Below the pieces are notes generated by a model. That model was given only the letters and a program-made list of their open reading frames with translations, had not been told where the DNA came from and did no database searches. Position numbers and translations under genes: made by a program. From Streptomyces sp. MST-110588 (lineage in GTDB: Bacteria > Actinomycetota > Actinomycetes > Streptomycetales > Streptomycetaceae): a stretch of DNA of 64,000 nt. The stretch's first letter is position 1; each line of letters begins with the position of its first letter. The DNA lies in assembly GCF_022695595.1 (NCBI RefSeq), contig NZ_CP074380.1, forward strand, positions 7,592,501 to 7,656,500, in the 5' to 3' direction. This document shows positions 53,956-63,109 of this stretch, piece by piece.

Positions 53956-55250
53956 GGCGTCCTCGCTTCGCGGATGGTGTTCCGGTGGTGCTCACGCAGG
54001 GCGGACCGCAGGTGCAGCCACCACACGGCCGAGCCGGTCGACGTCGCGGCGGCGACGCCCCAGGCCGAGCCGGCCGTACCGGCCACGGCCGCCCCGCCGA
54101 GCCCGCCGGTGACGTAACAGGCGGAGGCGAACAGTTGACTGCGCAGGCTGCGCCGGGCCGCGCCCAGCGCACGCAGTCCGGCCGCCGCACCGGTGCCCAG
54201 ACCCGCGCCCGCGACGCCGAGCGTGACCGGAACGATCAGCGCCGAGGCGGAGCCCCAGACACCGCCGAGCACCAGTTCGCCGAGCCGGCCGGGCACCAGG
54301 AGCAGCGCCGCGCCCCACAGCAGCGCGGCGGCGGCCTGCCCGCCGCCCAGCAGGAAGCAGAACCTGCCGAGCTGGTGCGGGGCGCGCCGCAGCACCCGTG
54401 CCGCCTCCGCGACGGTGACCAGGGAAAGCCCCATCAGCACAGCCATGAACGGGCCGAGCAGCAGCTCGGCACCGCGGACCACGCCCACCGCGCCGACCCC
54501 GACGATCGCGCCGAGCCCGTACGCCCGAAGCTGGCCGGCCCCGCTGTTGCCGAGGTTCTCGGCCAGATACCGGTAGCCGAGGTCGCGGTGCGCGTGAAGC
54601 CACCGGCGCGCACCGGCCATATGGGGCCGGATGCCGGACTGGAAGCAGCCGTACACCGCGGCCACCGCGGCGGACCCGCCCCAGGCGAGCACGAAAGCGG
54701 ACACGCTGCCCCCGCTGCCCGTGCCACCCGCCACCACCATGGCCGGGACGAGCGCGAGGCCCCACACGAGGTCGTTGACGAACGCCTTGTGCCCGGTGCC
54801 CGCGGCGAAGAACGCGAACCGCCACGCGTCCTGCAGCAGCAGCCCGGGCAGGACGACACCGAGGCAGGCGAACGCGGGCCCCACACTGCCGCCGACGCCG
54901 AGACCGGCCACCACACACGCCGCGCCGAGGGCGGCCCCGACACCGAGCGCGGTTCCCGAGGACCGGGCCACCGCCTCGCGCCAGGACGCGTCGGGTACCC
55001 CGCTGAAGCGCACCACCAGCGGGTCGGTGGCAAGGCCCCGGGAGACGTTGAGCACCACGCCGTAGGTCACCCAGGCCAGGCTGAAGGCGCCGAACGCGGT
55101 CACCCCCAGCGAGCGGGCCACGTAGATGCCCACCACGAAGTTGGACATGCTGGAGGCCGCCTGGTCGGCCAGCCCCCAGGACAGCCGCCCGACCAGGGCC
55201 CGTCTGGCGGTCGCGGCCCCCGGCCGCGTCTTCTCCCCCTCGGTGGTCAT
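53952..55250 (-). CDS. Polysaccharide flippase, MATE/PST-like membrane protein
   Basis: About 432 residues with roughly 12 membrane helices, starting GRLSWGLADQAASSMSNFVV and IYVARSLGVTAFGAFSLAW, the first two helices of Wzx/PST exporters. It likely flips a lipid-linked saccharide across the membrane. The ATG at 55250 is used here; a GTG at 55259 would overlap the previous stop as GTGA, the pattern at most junctions in this operon, and is equally possible. Confidence 0.82.
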   Translation of the reverse strand: MTTEGEKTRPGAATARRALVGRLSWGLADQAASSMSNFVVGIYVARSLGVTAFGAFSLAWVTYGVVLNVSRGLATDPLVVRFSGVPDASWREAVARSSGTALGVGAALGAACVVAGLGVGGSVGPAFACLGVVLPGLLLQDAWRFAFFAAGTGHKAFVNDLVWGLALVPAMVVAGGTGSGGSVSAFVLAWGGSAAVAAVYGCFQSGIRPHMAGARRWLHAHRDLGYRYLAENLGNSGAGQLRAYGLGAIVGVGAVGVVRGAELLLGPFMAVLMGLSLVTVAEAARVLRRAPHQLGRFCFLLGGGQAAAALLWGAALLLVPGRLGELVLGGVWGSASALIVPVTLGVAGAGLGTGAAAGLRALGAARRSLRSQLFASACYVTGGLGGAAVAGTAGSAWGVAAATSTGSAVWWLHLRSALREHHRNTIREARTP

Positions 55251-55255
55251 CGGCG

Positions 55256-56665
55256 TCACGCCTTGATCAGCCCGGCGCCGTGCAGGGCGTCGGCCGCGGC
55301 GGCGACGGTGTCGAACGGCAGCCCGGACCGCTCGGCGACATCCAGCAGACCGTGCTCGCCGTCGGAGAGGCTGAGCACCCACAGCATGGCCATCTGGGCC
55401 TGCTTGGCGTCGCTGCGCCCGCCGAGCGCGTCGTACAGCCCGCGCCGGCCCAACTGCGGTTCGCCGTACGGGCTGAGGTTGACGTACCGCCGGTTGCGGT
55501 CCAGCACGGCGAACGCCTCGCGGCAGACGGCCAGCGTGTCCGCCATCGCCTCCGGGGAGACGAACTCCAGGTCGTCCGCCGAGGTGTGGTATTCGGGGTA
55601 GCCGGCGTACGGGGTCCGGCTGAGCGAACCCACACCGAGGTCGAACCCGGGCGAGCAGAACTGCCGCTCGTCGTAGCCGTACGGAGTGAACTCGATGACG
55701 CGGTGCGGGCGTCCGGAGGCGGCCAGCACATGCCGCATCACCCGGTCGATCTCCGCGTCACCGCGCCTGCTACGCTTGTACGTCACCTGGCCCGGGTCGC
55801 CGGCGCAGGCCAGCACCAGCCCGTGCTTGACCCTTCCCCCAGCTCTCGGCTCCGCTTGAGCAGGGGATACCCCATTCACCCGCTCCTTGTTGCGGGCCAG
55901 CCAGGTGATCGCCCCGATGGTGCCGGGCGCGAACAGGAACCGGTAGGTGTAGTACGGCTGCGCCTCGGCCAGCGCCCGGGCCAGGAACGTCGCCACCGCG
56001 ATGCCGGCCAGGTTGTCGTTGGCCAGCGACGGGTGGCAGACGTGGCAGGAGACGATCACCTCGTCGGCGACCTGCCCGGGGACCACGTGCTCGGCGTAGG
56101 TGAGGTGGCCGTCGGCGAGCGTGGAGTCGATGCGGACCTCGTACTCGCCCTCCGGCAGCGCGTCCAAGGTCTCCTGGGACAGACAGAATCCCCAGTCCGG
56201 CTTGTAGTAGCTGGTGCGGTACGGCACCCAGCCCGGGTGCTCCGGCAAGGTGTGCAGATGGCCGCGCAGCTCGGCCAGCGGCATGGTCGCCGACACCGGC
56301 ACGCTGTAGCCGAGCACGTGCAGGTTCGAGGCGGCGAAGTCGACGACCCGGCGGCCGGTGCTGTCGGCGATGTACGCGTCCTTGATGTTCCACTCCTGAG
56401 GCACCGTCCAGTCGAGCACCTGCGTCCCGGTCGGCACCTCGTGCACCTGGAGCGGGACGTACTCGCCGACGATCTCCAAGGTGGCGCGCACACCGTCGCC
56501 GGTGATGCTCCGGCACAGCGGGTACAGCCGCTCCACCAGCGCGTACATCTGCTCGCCGGCCGCGGTCGGCGAAGCCGCACCGGTCCCCGCAGCCACACCG
56601 GTCCCCTCAACCGCCCCGGACCCCGCAGCCGCCCCGGCCCCCGGCTGCTCGCCGGCCCCGGTCAC
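55256..56665 (-). CDS. DUF4910/DUF2172 aminopeptidase-like protein, carrying an in-frame repeat insertion
   Basis: A 469-residue protein. LVERLYPLCRSITGDGVRAT is the typical start of the conserved domain; VSCHVCHPSLANDNLAGIAV carries metal ligands of an M28-like fold; a winged-helix-like domain ends the protein. The family is frequent in saccharide clusters and its activity is unclear (peptidase or amide hydrolase). A 48-bp dispersed repeat (55832-55879) adds 16 residues, VNGVSPAQAEPRAGGR, between ITWLARNKER and VKHGLVLACAGD without breaking the frame. Its GTG at 56665 overlaps the epimerase stop. Confidence 0.82.
   Translation of the reverse strand: MTGAGEQPGAGAAAGSGAVEGTGVAAGTGAASPTAAGEQMYALVERLYPLCRSITGDGVRATLEIVGEYVPLQVHEVPTGTQVLDWTVPQEWNIKDAYIADSTGRRVVDFAASNLHVLGYSVPVSATMPLAELRGHLHTLPEHPGWVPYRTSYYKPDWGFCLSQETLDALPEGEYEVRIDSTLADGHLTYAEHVVPGQVADEVIVSCHVCHPSLANDNLAGIAVATFLARALAEAQPYYTYRFLFAPGTIGAITWLARNKERVNGVSPAQAEPRAGGRVKHGLVLACAGDPGQVTYKRSRRGDAEIDRVMRHVLAASGRPHRVIEFTPYGYDERQFCSPGFDLGVGSLSRTPYAGYPEYHTSADDLEFVSPEAMADTLAVCREAFAVLDRNRRYVNLSPYGEPQLGRRGLYDALGGRSDAKQAQMAMLWVLSLSDGEHGLLDVAERSGLPFDTVAAAADALHGAGLIKA
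55832..55879. repeat. Streptomyces-type dispersed palindromic repeat inside a coding sequence
   Basis: The sequence CCTTCCCCCAGCTCTCGGCT followed by CCGCTTGAGCAGGGGATACC is a close relative of a short palindromic element I recall as common in intergenic regions of Streptomyces genomes. It can form a hairpin pairing CCCC...GGGG. Here it sits in frame in a gene, and I find no other copy in the window. Confidence 0.65.
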
Positions 56666-57687
56666 CGGCGCCACCGCAGGGTGTCGTCGACCGTGCCCGC
56701 CTCGGACGCCGCGCGCAGCACGGCCAGCCGGGTGAAGCGCCGCTCGAAGCCCTCCCGGGTCAGCCCGTGTTTCCGGTAGGCGTCGGCGAGTTCGAGCGCG
56801 CCCTGCTTGACCGTCCACTCGCAGTCGAAGCCGGGCACCGCGGCGCGGAACCGGGAGAAGTCCACCCGGTAGGACCGCGGATCGGCACCGGTCTCCCCGG
56901 TGATCACCACCCGCGAGCCGACCACCGCCTCGGCGACCTGCCCGGCGATCTCGGCGACCGTGACGTTGTTGATCTCGCTGCCGATGTTGAACGCCCGGTC
57001 GTGCACCGCCTCCCGCGGCGCGGTCAGCGCGGCTGCGAAGGCCCGTGCGATGTCGACGGCGTGCACCAGCGGGCGCCAGGGGGTGCCGTCGGAGAGCACC
57101 AGCACCTCACCGGACAGGAGCGCGTGGCCCACCAGGTTGTTCAGCACGATGTCGGCGCGCAGCCGGGGTGAGTGGCCGAAGGCGGTGGCGTTGCGCATGT
57201 ACACCGGGCTGAAGTCGCCGTCGGCCAGCGCGTGCAGGTCGTCCTCCACCCGCACCTTGGACTCCGCGTACGGCGTGACCGGGCGCAGCGGGGCGTCCTC
57301 GGTCACCAGGTCCGCACCGCCGGCGGCGCCGTAGACGGAGCAGGTCGACGCGTACAGGAAGCGCCGCACCCCGGCGTCGCGGGCCAGCCCGGCCAGCCGT
57401 ACGGAGGCGTGGTGGTTGATGTCGTAGGTGAGCTGCGGCGCCAGCGCTCCCAGCGGGTCGTTGGACAGCGCGGCCAGGTGGATCACGGCGTCCACCCCCG
57501 CCACGTGATCGGCCGTGACGTCACGCAGGTCCACCCGGTACCCCGGAGGGTCCGCGGGCGGCGGGCCCAGCACGCAGTCGGCGAACAGGCCGCAGTCCAG
57601 CCCGACGACCTCGTGCCCGGCGGCCGTCAGGACCGGGGCCATCACGGTGCCCAGGTAGCCCTGGTGTCCGGTCAGCAGTACGCGCAA
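56662..57687 (-). CDS. NAD-dependent nucleotide-sugar epimerase/dehydratase
   Basis: A 341-residue extended SDR. GHQGYLG near residue 8 is the NAD-binding GxxGxxG, and YAESK holds the catalytic Tyr and Lys after the STCSVYG serine block. It acts on a nucleotide sugar, probably making a keto or epimerised intermediate used with the methyltransferase and RmlC-like enzyme. A GTGA overlap links it to DUF4910; a 3-bp gap separates it from PIG-L. Confidence 0.88.
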   Translation of the reverse strand: MRVLLTGHQGYLGTVMAPVLTAAGHEVVGLDCGLFADCVLGPPPADPPGYRVDLRDVTADHVAGVDAVIHLAALSNDPLGALAPQLTYDINHHASVRLAGLARDAGVRRFLYASTCSVYGAAGGADLVTEDAPLRPVTPYAESKVRVEDDLHALADGDFSPVYMRNATAFGHSPRLRADIVLNNLVGHALLSGEVLVLSDGTPWRPLVHAVDIARAFAAALTAPREAVHDRAFNIGSEINNVTVAEIAGQVAEAVVGSRVVITGETGADPRSYRVDFSRFRAAVPGFDCEWTVKQGALELADAYRKHGLTREGFERRFTRLAVLRAASEAGTVDDTLRWRR

Positions 57688-57690
57688 GGT

Positions 57691-58338
57691 TCATTCCCCC
57701 AGGTCGAGAGTGAGTTTGGTGACGGCGAACGCCTCGGCGTAGCGCGCATGGCATTCGATGCCGCGGATCCGGGCCAGGCCGAGGAAGGCCTCCCGGTCGT
57801 ACCAGGGCCGGTGCCGTTGCGAGGGGTAGTGCTCCTGCAGCAGCCGCACCTTCTCCTCGGCGGTCTCCGGCGACAGCGGCTGGTACGCCGCCATACGGCC
57901 GAGATCGCCGTCCCACTTGACGATCTCGTAGCCGAGTACGAGGTGATCGCGGAACGCGGTGGTCACCAGCTTCGCCAGGCCGCGGTGATCCTGGTGCGCG
58001 TCATCGGTACGCGGAGCCAGCACGAGATCCGGCCCGGTCCGCTCACGCAGCTCCTCGACCGCGGCCTTGGCCTCGTCCCACTGCGCCGGCAGCCGGCCGT
58101 CCGCCAGCTTGAGCACGGTCAGCCGCAGATCGGCACCCGGGCAGAAGGCGGCCAGCGCGGCCTGTTCCTCCTGCTCCCGCTCGCTGCCGCCGCCGGTGAG
58201 CACCAGCGCGTCGATACGGACACCCGGCCGCGCACGGCACATCGCCAGCAGTGTGCCGCCGGCGCCGATGGCGATGTCGTCGCAGTGCGCGCCCACCGCG
58301 ACGAGCCGGTCCAGGCGCCCGGCCCCGAGCCGGATCAC
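57691..58338 (-). CDS. PIG-L-family N-deacetylase
   Basis: A 215-residue LmbE-like zinc deacetylase: AVGAHCDDIAIGAGG (His18, Asp20, Asp21) and HQDH near residue 113 are the metal and catalytic motifs. It removes acetyl groups from N-acetyl sugars, freeing an amine. GTG 58338 overlaps the nucleotidyltransferase stop (GTGA); sequence upstream of it in this frame is not deacetylase-like. Confidence 0.88.
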   Translation of the reverse strand: MIRLGAGRLDRLVAVGAHCDDIAIGAGGTLLAMCRARPGVRIDALVLTGGGSEREQEEQAALAAFCPGADLRLTVLKLADGRLPAQWDEAKAAVEELRERTGPDLVLAPRTDDAHQDHRGLAKLVTTAFRDHLVLGYEIVKWDGDLGRMAAYQPLSPETAEEKVRLLQEHYPSQRHRPWYDREAFLGLARIRGIECHARYAEAFAVTKLTLDLGE

Positions 58339-59198
58339 GCGGTCCTCGCCGCGGCGCCGTGACTGCCCCCGGCCGCGCCCGCCTGCGCGCCGCCCCTGCT
58401 CCCCGTCGCGCCCGCCCCCGAACCGTCCCGTTCCCATACGGCCCACGGGCGTTCGCCCCGGGCGTAGGCGGTATCGAGCGCGGCCCGCTCCTTGACGGTG
58501 TCGGTGGGCTTCCAGAAGCCGCGGTGCCGGTGCGCCACCAGCCGCCCCAGCTTGGCCAGTCGGGCGCATCCGTCCGCGACCAGGTCCCCGTTCTCCGGGA
58601 TGTGGTCGAAGATCTCCTGACGGAGCACGAAGTAGCCGCCGTTCTCCCACAGCGGCAGTTCGCTCACCGCGGTGATGCCTCCCACCAGGCCGTCCTCGCC
58701 CAGGTCCACGCAGTGGAACGAGGACTGCGGCGGCACCACCATCATCGACGCACCGGCGTCGCGCCGGGCGAAGGAGTCGATCATCTCGGGCAGCGGGGCG
58801 TCGGTGAGCACATCGGCGTAGTTGGCGAGAAACATCTCCTCGCCGTCCAGGTGGTGCCGCACCCGGCGCAGCCGCTCCCCGATCGGTGACTCGACGCCGG
58901 TCTGCACGAACGTGATCGTCCAGGAGGCGATGTCGGTGGACAGCAGCTCGGTCCGCCCGCCCCGCAGCACGAAGTCGTTGGACACCGTCTCCTCGTAGTT
59001 GAGGAAGAAGTCCTTGATGTGGTGGGCCCCGTATCCCAGGCACAGGATGAACTCCGTGTGCCCGAAGTGCGCGTAGTAGCGCATGACGTGCCAGATCAGG
59101 GGCCGCGGGCCGACCATCGCCATCGGCTTGGGCAGGTCGTCGGCGGCACCGCTGCGCATCCGCAGTCCGTAGCCGCCGCAGAACAGTACGACCTTCAT
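58335..59198 (-). CDS. Sugar-1-phosphate nucleotidyltransferase (glucose-1-P cytidylyltransferase-like)
   Basis: A 287-residue enzyme: VVLFCGGYGLRMRSG carries the GGxGxR nucleotide motif and LPKPMAMVGPRPLIWHVM the conserved Lys. The CLGYGAHHIKDFFLNYEE block is closest to CDP-glucose-forming (RfbF-type) enzymes, so the pathway may use CDP-sugars. The C-terminal 40 residues (Gly/Ala-rich) are not part of the fold. It probably activates the sugar modified by the following enzymes. Confidence 0.85.
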   Translation of the reverse strand: MKVVLFCGGYGLRMRSGAADDLPKPMAMVGPRPLIWHVMRYYAHFGHTEFILCLGYGAHHIKDFFLNYEETVSNDFVLRGGRTELLSTDIASWTITFVQTGVESPIGERLRRVRHHLDGEEMFLANYADVLTDAPLPEMIDSFARRDAGASMMVVPPQSSFHCVDLGEDGLVGGITAVSELPLWENGGYFVLRQEIFDHIPENGDLVADGCARLAKLGRLVAHRHRGFWKPTDTVKERAALDTAYARGERPWAVWERDGSGAGATGSRGGAQAGAAGGSHGAAARTA

Positions 59199-59211
59199 GC
59201 TGCAACCTCAT

Positions 59212-60521
59212 TCACGACGTGGCCTCGACAATGCTCAGTTCCGGGATGGGAAAGACCAGCCGGCCGCCCCAGGCGTGCACGAAGGACAACTGCTCGACCA
59301 GCTCGGCGCGCAGGTTCCAGGGGAGGACGAGCACATAGTCCGGCCGGTCGGCGGCTATCTGCTCGGGCGGCAGGACCGGGATGCGGGTGCCCGGGGTGAA
59401 CCTGCCGTGCTTGTACGGGTTGCGGTCGACCGTGTACGGGAGCAGGTCGGGCCGGATGCCGCAGTGGTTGAGCAGGGTGTTGCCCTTGCCCGGGGCGCCG
59501 TAGCCGACGACCGTCCGGCCGCGCTCGGCCGCCTCGATGAGGAATTTCAGGAGGTCCCGGCGCACCTTGGCCACCCGGGCGGAGAACTCGGTGTACCCGG
59601 ACAGCTCCTGCAGCCCGGCGGCCTTCTCCTTCTCCAGCACGTCGGTCATCCGCCGCGAGGGCTCGCCGGCCACCTCGGCCGGCCGGGCCCACAGCCGGAT
59701 GGAGCCGCCGTGCGTGGGCAGCACGTCGGTCGAGGGCTCGCCGGCCACCTCGGCCGGCCGGGCCCACGCCGGATGGAGCCGCCGTGCGTGGGCAGCAGCT
59801 CGACGTCCACGAGCGCGAGTCCGCCACTGGCCAGCGCCCGGGCGGCGGAGGCGACCGTGTAGTACTGGAAGTGCTCGTGGTAGATCGTGTCGTACTGGTT
59901 CTGCTCGATCAGGGTCAGCAGGTGCTGCACCTCGATGGAGACCCAGCCGTCGTCGGCGACCAGGGCGCGCAGCCCCTTGGTGAACCCGGCCACGTCGGGG
60001 ATGTGCGCGTAGACGTTGTTGGCCACGACCAGGTCCGCCGGGCCGTGCTCGGCGCGGACGTTCGAGCCGGTGTCCGGATCGAGGAACTCCGTGAGCGTGG
60101 GCACACCCGCCTCCCGCGCCGCGGCGCCGACGTTGACCGACGGCTCGATGCCCAGGCAGCGGACACCACGGTCCACCATGTGCTTGAGCAGGTATCCGTC
60201 GTTGCTGGCGACCTCGACCACGAAGGCGTCGGGGCCAAGAGCAAGGCGCTGTACGGCGTCGGCGACGAACGTGCGCGCGTGCTCCACCCAGGAGGTCGAG
60301 TAGGAGGAGAAGTACGCGTAGTGCGTAAACGTTTCCTCCGGAGTGATCAGCGGAGGGATCTGCGCCAGCCAGCAGTCGGTGCAGACCCGCAGGTGCAGCG
60401 GGTACGCCGGCTCCGGCCGGTCCAGTTGGTCCGCGGCGAGGAAACTCTCGCACGGCGGGGTCGCCCCCAGATCGACGACGCTCGCCATCGCCGCCGAGCC
60501 GCACAGTCGGCATCGTGTCAC
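59212..60521 (-). pseudogene. Sugar C-methyltransferase, frameshifted by a tandem duplication and a one-base deletion
   Basis: The N-terminal part (GTG 60521) has the zinc-binding start CRLCGSA...CTDCWLAQIP and a SAM fold (VVEVASNDGYLLKHMVDRG, PADLVVANNVYAHIPDV, YHEHFQYY). After LLPTHGGSIR the frame breaks near 59767; another frame repeats LPTHGGSIRLWARPAEVAGE and continues with MTDVLEKEKAAG, VVGYGAPGKGNTLLNHCGI, the C-terminal domain of NDP-hexose C-methyltransferases. The broken segment is a 75-bp tandem repeat (59657-59805), one copy missing a base. As written it gives two pieces, 291 residues and a downstream portion starting possibly at ATG 59649. If the break is a sequencing error, the enzyme would be intact with 25 extra residues. 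Confidence 0.8.
59657..59805. repeat. 75-bp tandem duplication inside the methyltransferase gene
   Basis: Two direct copies of a unit starting GAGGGCTCGCCGGCCACC at 59657 and 59732. About 66 bp are identical apart from one base missing in the second copy (CCCACAGCC versus CCCACGCC, near 59767). The period of 75 bp is a whole number of codons, so without the deletion the duplication would have kept the frame. Confidence 0.85.
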
Positions 60522-61800
60522 TTACTGCCCCCATTCCTGCCCGCGCGGGTGCCCCACCGCGAGCCAGTGCTTCTCTCCCCTGCCGGCGGCGGGCACTCCC
60601 CGCCGCCCGACCGACCCGCGATCGCGGTGCGGTACCCCTCCACCAGGCGCTCCAGCCCGACGGCCGGGCTGAAACCCTGCTCGTAACGGCGCCGGGCCGC
60701 CTGCCCCATCTCCCGGTTGCGGGCCGGGTCCGCCGTGATCCGGCGCAGGCAGGACACCAGCGAGGCGGTCTCGCCCGGCCGGTGCAGCAGCCCGCTCACC
60801 CCGTCCTGGACGAGTTCGACGAAGGCGCCGTGACCGGCGGCGACGGCCGGCACCCCGGCCGCCATCGCCTCCACGACCACCAGGCCGAACGCCTCCAGCC
60901 ACGTCGAGGGAGCCACCACGGCGACCGACCGCGCGATGGCCTGCCGGCACTGCTCCCCGTCGTACAGACCGACGTACCGCACGTCGTCGCGGCCCGCCGC
61001 CCAGGCGGTCACCTCCGGCTCCAGCGGCCCGGCGCCCGCGACCACGAGCGGCACGCCCACCCGCCGCTCGCCGCGATCTCCTCCCACGCGGCCATCAGCA
61101 GCCGTACGCCCTTGGCCTCCACGAGCCGGCCGAGATAGAGCAGATGCTCGCCGGCGCCCGATCGGCGGGCGCCGGGATCGGGCACGAAGTTGTGCTTCAC
61201 CACCAGCCGCCCGGCCGGCATGCCGGCCCGAACCAGCACGTCGCGCTGCGCCGCGGAGATGCAGAAGAACCGCTCCACACCGGACCACCACCGCCGCCGG
61301 TTGACCGACAGGCTGACCGCGAGCGGCACCGTCGCCAGCCGGGAGCCGCGGTAGCAGCCGTGCCGTACGGCGGGCAGCGGCGCCGACCCGACGCACTCGG
61401 TGCACGGCCGGCCGTCCCGCTGCAGCGTGCCGGGCGGGCAGACCTGGCCGTAGTTGTGCAGCGTGGCGACGGCCGGCACGCCGGCGTCGGCGCAGGCGGC
61501 CAGCACCGCGGGCGACAGCAGCGGGAAGACGTTGTGGATGTGCACCACCTCAGGGCGCGAGGTACGCAGCCGGGCGGTGAGCTCCGTGCGGACCGCCGGG
61601 TTCCACGGCACCAGCAGCGGCACCGCGGCCTTGCCCGGCAGGGACCGGGCGGCGATGTCGTCGCTGCGCCGCTGGAACAGCTCGACCCGGTGGCCGGCCG
61701 CGCGCAGCAGCCCCACTTCCTGGTCGACGACCTTGTTCTCGCCGCTCGGCTGGGCCGAGGAGTAGCGGTTGTGCACCACCAGGATCCGCATGCCGTGCAT
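60518..61800 (-). pseudogene. Family 4 glycosyltransferase, frameshifted by one base
   Basis: The N-terminal Rossmann half starts at ATG 61800 (GGGAGGTGA 9 bp upstream) with MRILVVHNRYSSAQPSGENK and VVHIHNVFPLLSPAVLAA and runs to EEIAASGG; the C-terminal half continues in another frame with VGVPLVVAGAGPLEPEVTAW, APSTWLEAFGLVVVEAMAAG and GHGAFVELVQDGVSGLL, which holds the EAFGLVVVE donor-sugar motif. One missing base near 61061 (CCC/GGG run) explains the break. Both halves are otherwise perfect, so the defect is recent or a sequencing error. The stop overlaps the methyltransferase start (GTGA). Confidence 0.82.
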
Positions 61801-61804
61801 GTCT

Positions 61805-63109
61805 TCAGGTCACCTCCCGGTCCCGGGCCCACCGCGGGACACGTCGTGGGGGGAGTGCGGGCGCCGTCAGGGGCGTGGCCGCGGCGGGTGCCGCCAGCAG
61901 TGAGGCGGCCACGGCCAGATGCAGCAGATACGGCGAGGCGTCACCCAGCCCCGATTCGGTGTACGACGCGATCGTGCAGTAGCTGATCAGGAAGATCGCG
62001 CAGGCCCTCGGCAGCGACGGTGGCCGCAGCAACGCGACACCGCCCAGCACGATGACGACCGCCGCCACCAGGGCGACGCCGGTCAGCCCCTGCTCGTGGT
62101 AGACGGCCAGCCAACTGTTGTCGATCGGCAGCCCGCCGAAGGACTTGTCGCCCAGGCCCACGCCGAACAGCTCCTTCCCGGTCGTCCGGGGCTCCGCCAG
62201 CAGGGCGTCCCAGACGTTGGCCCGGCCGGTGAGGCTGGTGAGGTACTCCTGGCTCTGTCCGCGCAGGAACCACGTCCGCAGCGCGGAGGCGAACCCGATC
62301 GCGGCCACCGCGGCGCACAGCACCGCCCAGGTGAACAGCCGGCGGGCGGCGGCACTGGTCAAAAGGAGCGAGCCGATCGCCAACGCCAGCCCCACGAGCA
62401 GGCCGAGCGTGGCCGTGCGGGTATGGGTCAGCGCGAGCAGAACGAGTGAGGGCACGATGATCACCGCCGCGCTGCCCCTGTCGGTCCGCCGGCCCAGTAC
62501 GAGCAGCACGGTGAGCCCGGTGATCACCGCTGCGTACTGTCCGATCTGCGGCGGGGTCAGCGGCCACAGCGCGCCGACCAGCCGCCCGCCGTAGAGCTCG
62601 GGCATGGCCGCGCCCGGTGAGACGAGCGCGCCGGCGGCGACCGACCCGAGCACCGCGAAGTACATCCGGATGTGGTGCCGGACGAAGGTCGTACTGCCGT
62701 CCCACCAGCGGCTGAGGAGCCACAGCGTGCTGACGAAGAGAGCCAGCCGGGCGCAGCGGAACAGCGCGCCGAACCCGGACTCCAGGTGCACGCTGGAGAG
62801 CACGCTCGGCACCAGCAGCAGGGTGAGCAGGAACAGGAAGGCGCCGCCTCGGATACGCAGCCGGAGATTGAGCGCGAGCGCCAGCGCGAACGCGGCGACC
62901 AGCGCCCCCATGGTGACCACTTGAATGAGGGAGCGGGGCAGTGGGATCACGGTCTTCGCCCCGGCGGAGCCGAGGGTGTTCAGGACCAGCAGGCCCCAGA
63001 CGACCCCGACGGCCTTCGGCGTGCCGTCTGGGCACGGTCCGGCGCCGGGTCCCGTTTCCGCCGTGTCCGGGCCGCCCGGCAGCCCGCCGCGCCGCAGGTC
63101 CCCGCCCAT
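61805..63109 (-). CDS. O-antigen polymerase/ligase-family membrane protein
   Basis: A 434-residue protein with about 11-12 membrane helices and a large periplasmic-type loop ahead of NSWLAVYHEQGLTGVALVAA, the Wzy/WaaL-like signature. LTHTRTATLGLLVGLALAIG in the middle fits the conserved Arg-bearing helix. It polymerises or ligates lipid-linked saccharide units outside the membrane. The ATG at 63109 shares one base with the upstream stop. Confidence 0.83.
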   Translation of the reverse strand: MGGDLRRGGLPGGPDTAETGPGAGPCPDGTPKAVGVVWGLLVLNTLGSAGAKTVIPLPRSLIQVVTMGALVAAFALALALNLRLRIRGGAFLFLLTLLLVPSVLSSVHLESGFGALFRCARLALFVSTLWLLSRWWDGSTTFVRHHIRMYFAVLGSVAAGALVSPGAAMPELYGGRLVGALWPLTPPQIGQYAAVITGLTVLLVLGRRTDRGSAAVIIVPSLVLLALTHTRTATLGLLVGLALAIGSLLLTSAAARRLFTWAVLCAAVAAIGFASALRTWFLRGQSQEYLTSLTGRANVWDALLAEPRTTGKELFGVGLGDKSFGGLPIDNSWLAVYHEQGLTGVALVAAVVIVLGGVALLRPPSLPRACAIFLISYCTIASYTESGLGDASPYLLHLAVAASLLAAPAAATPLTAPALPPRRVPRWARDREVT

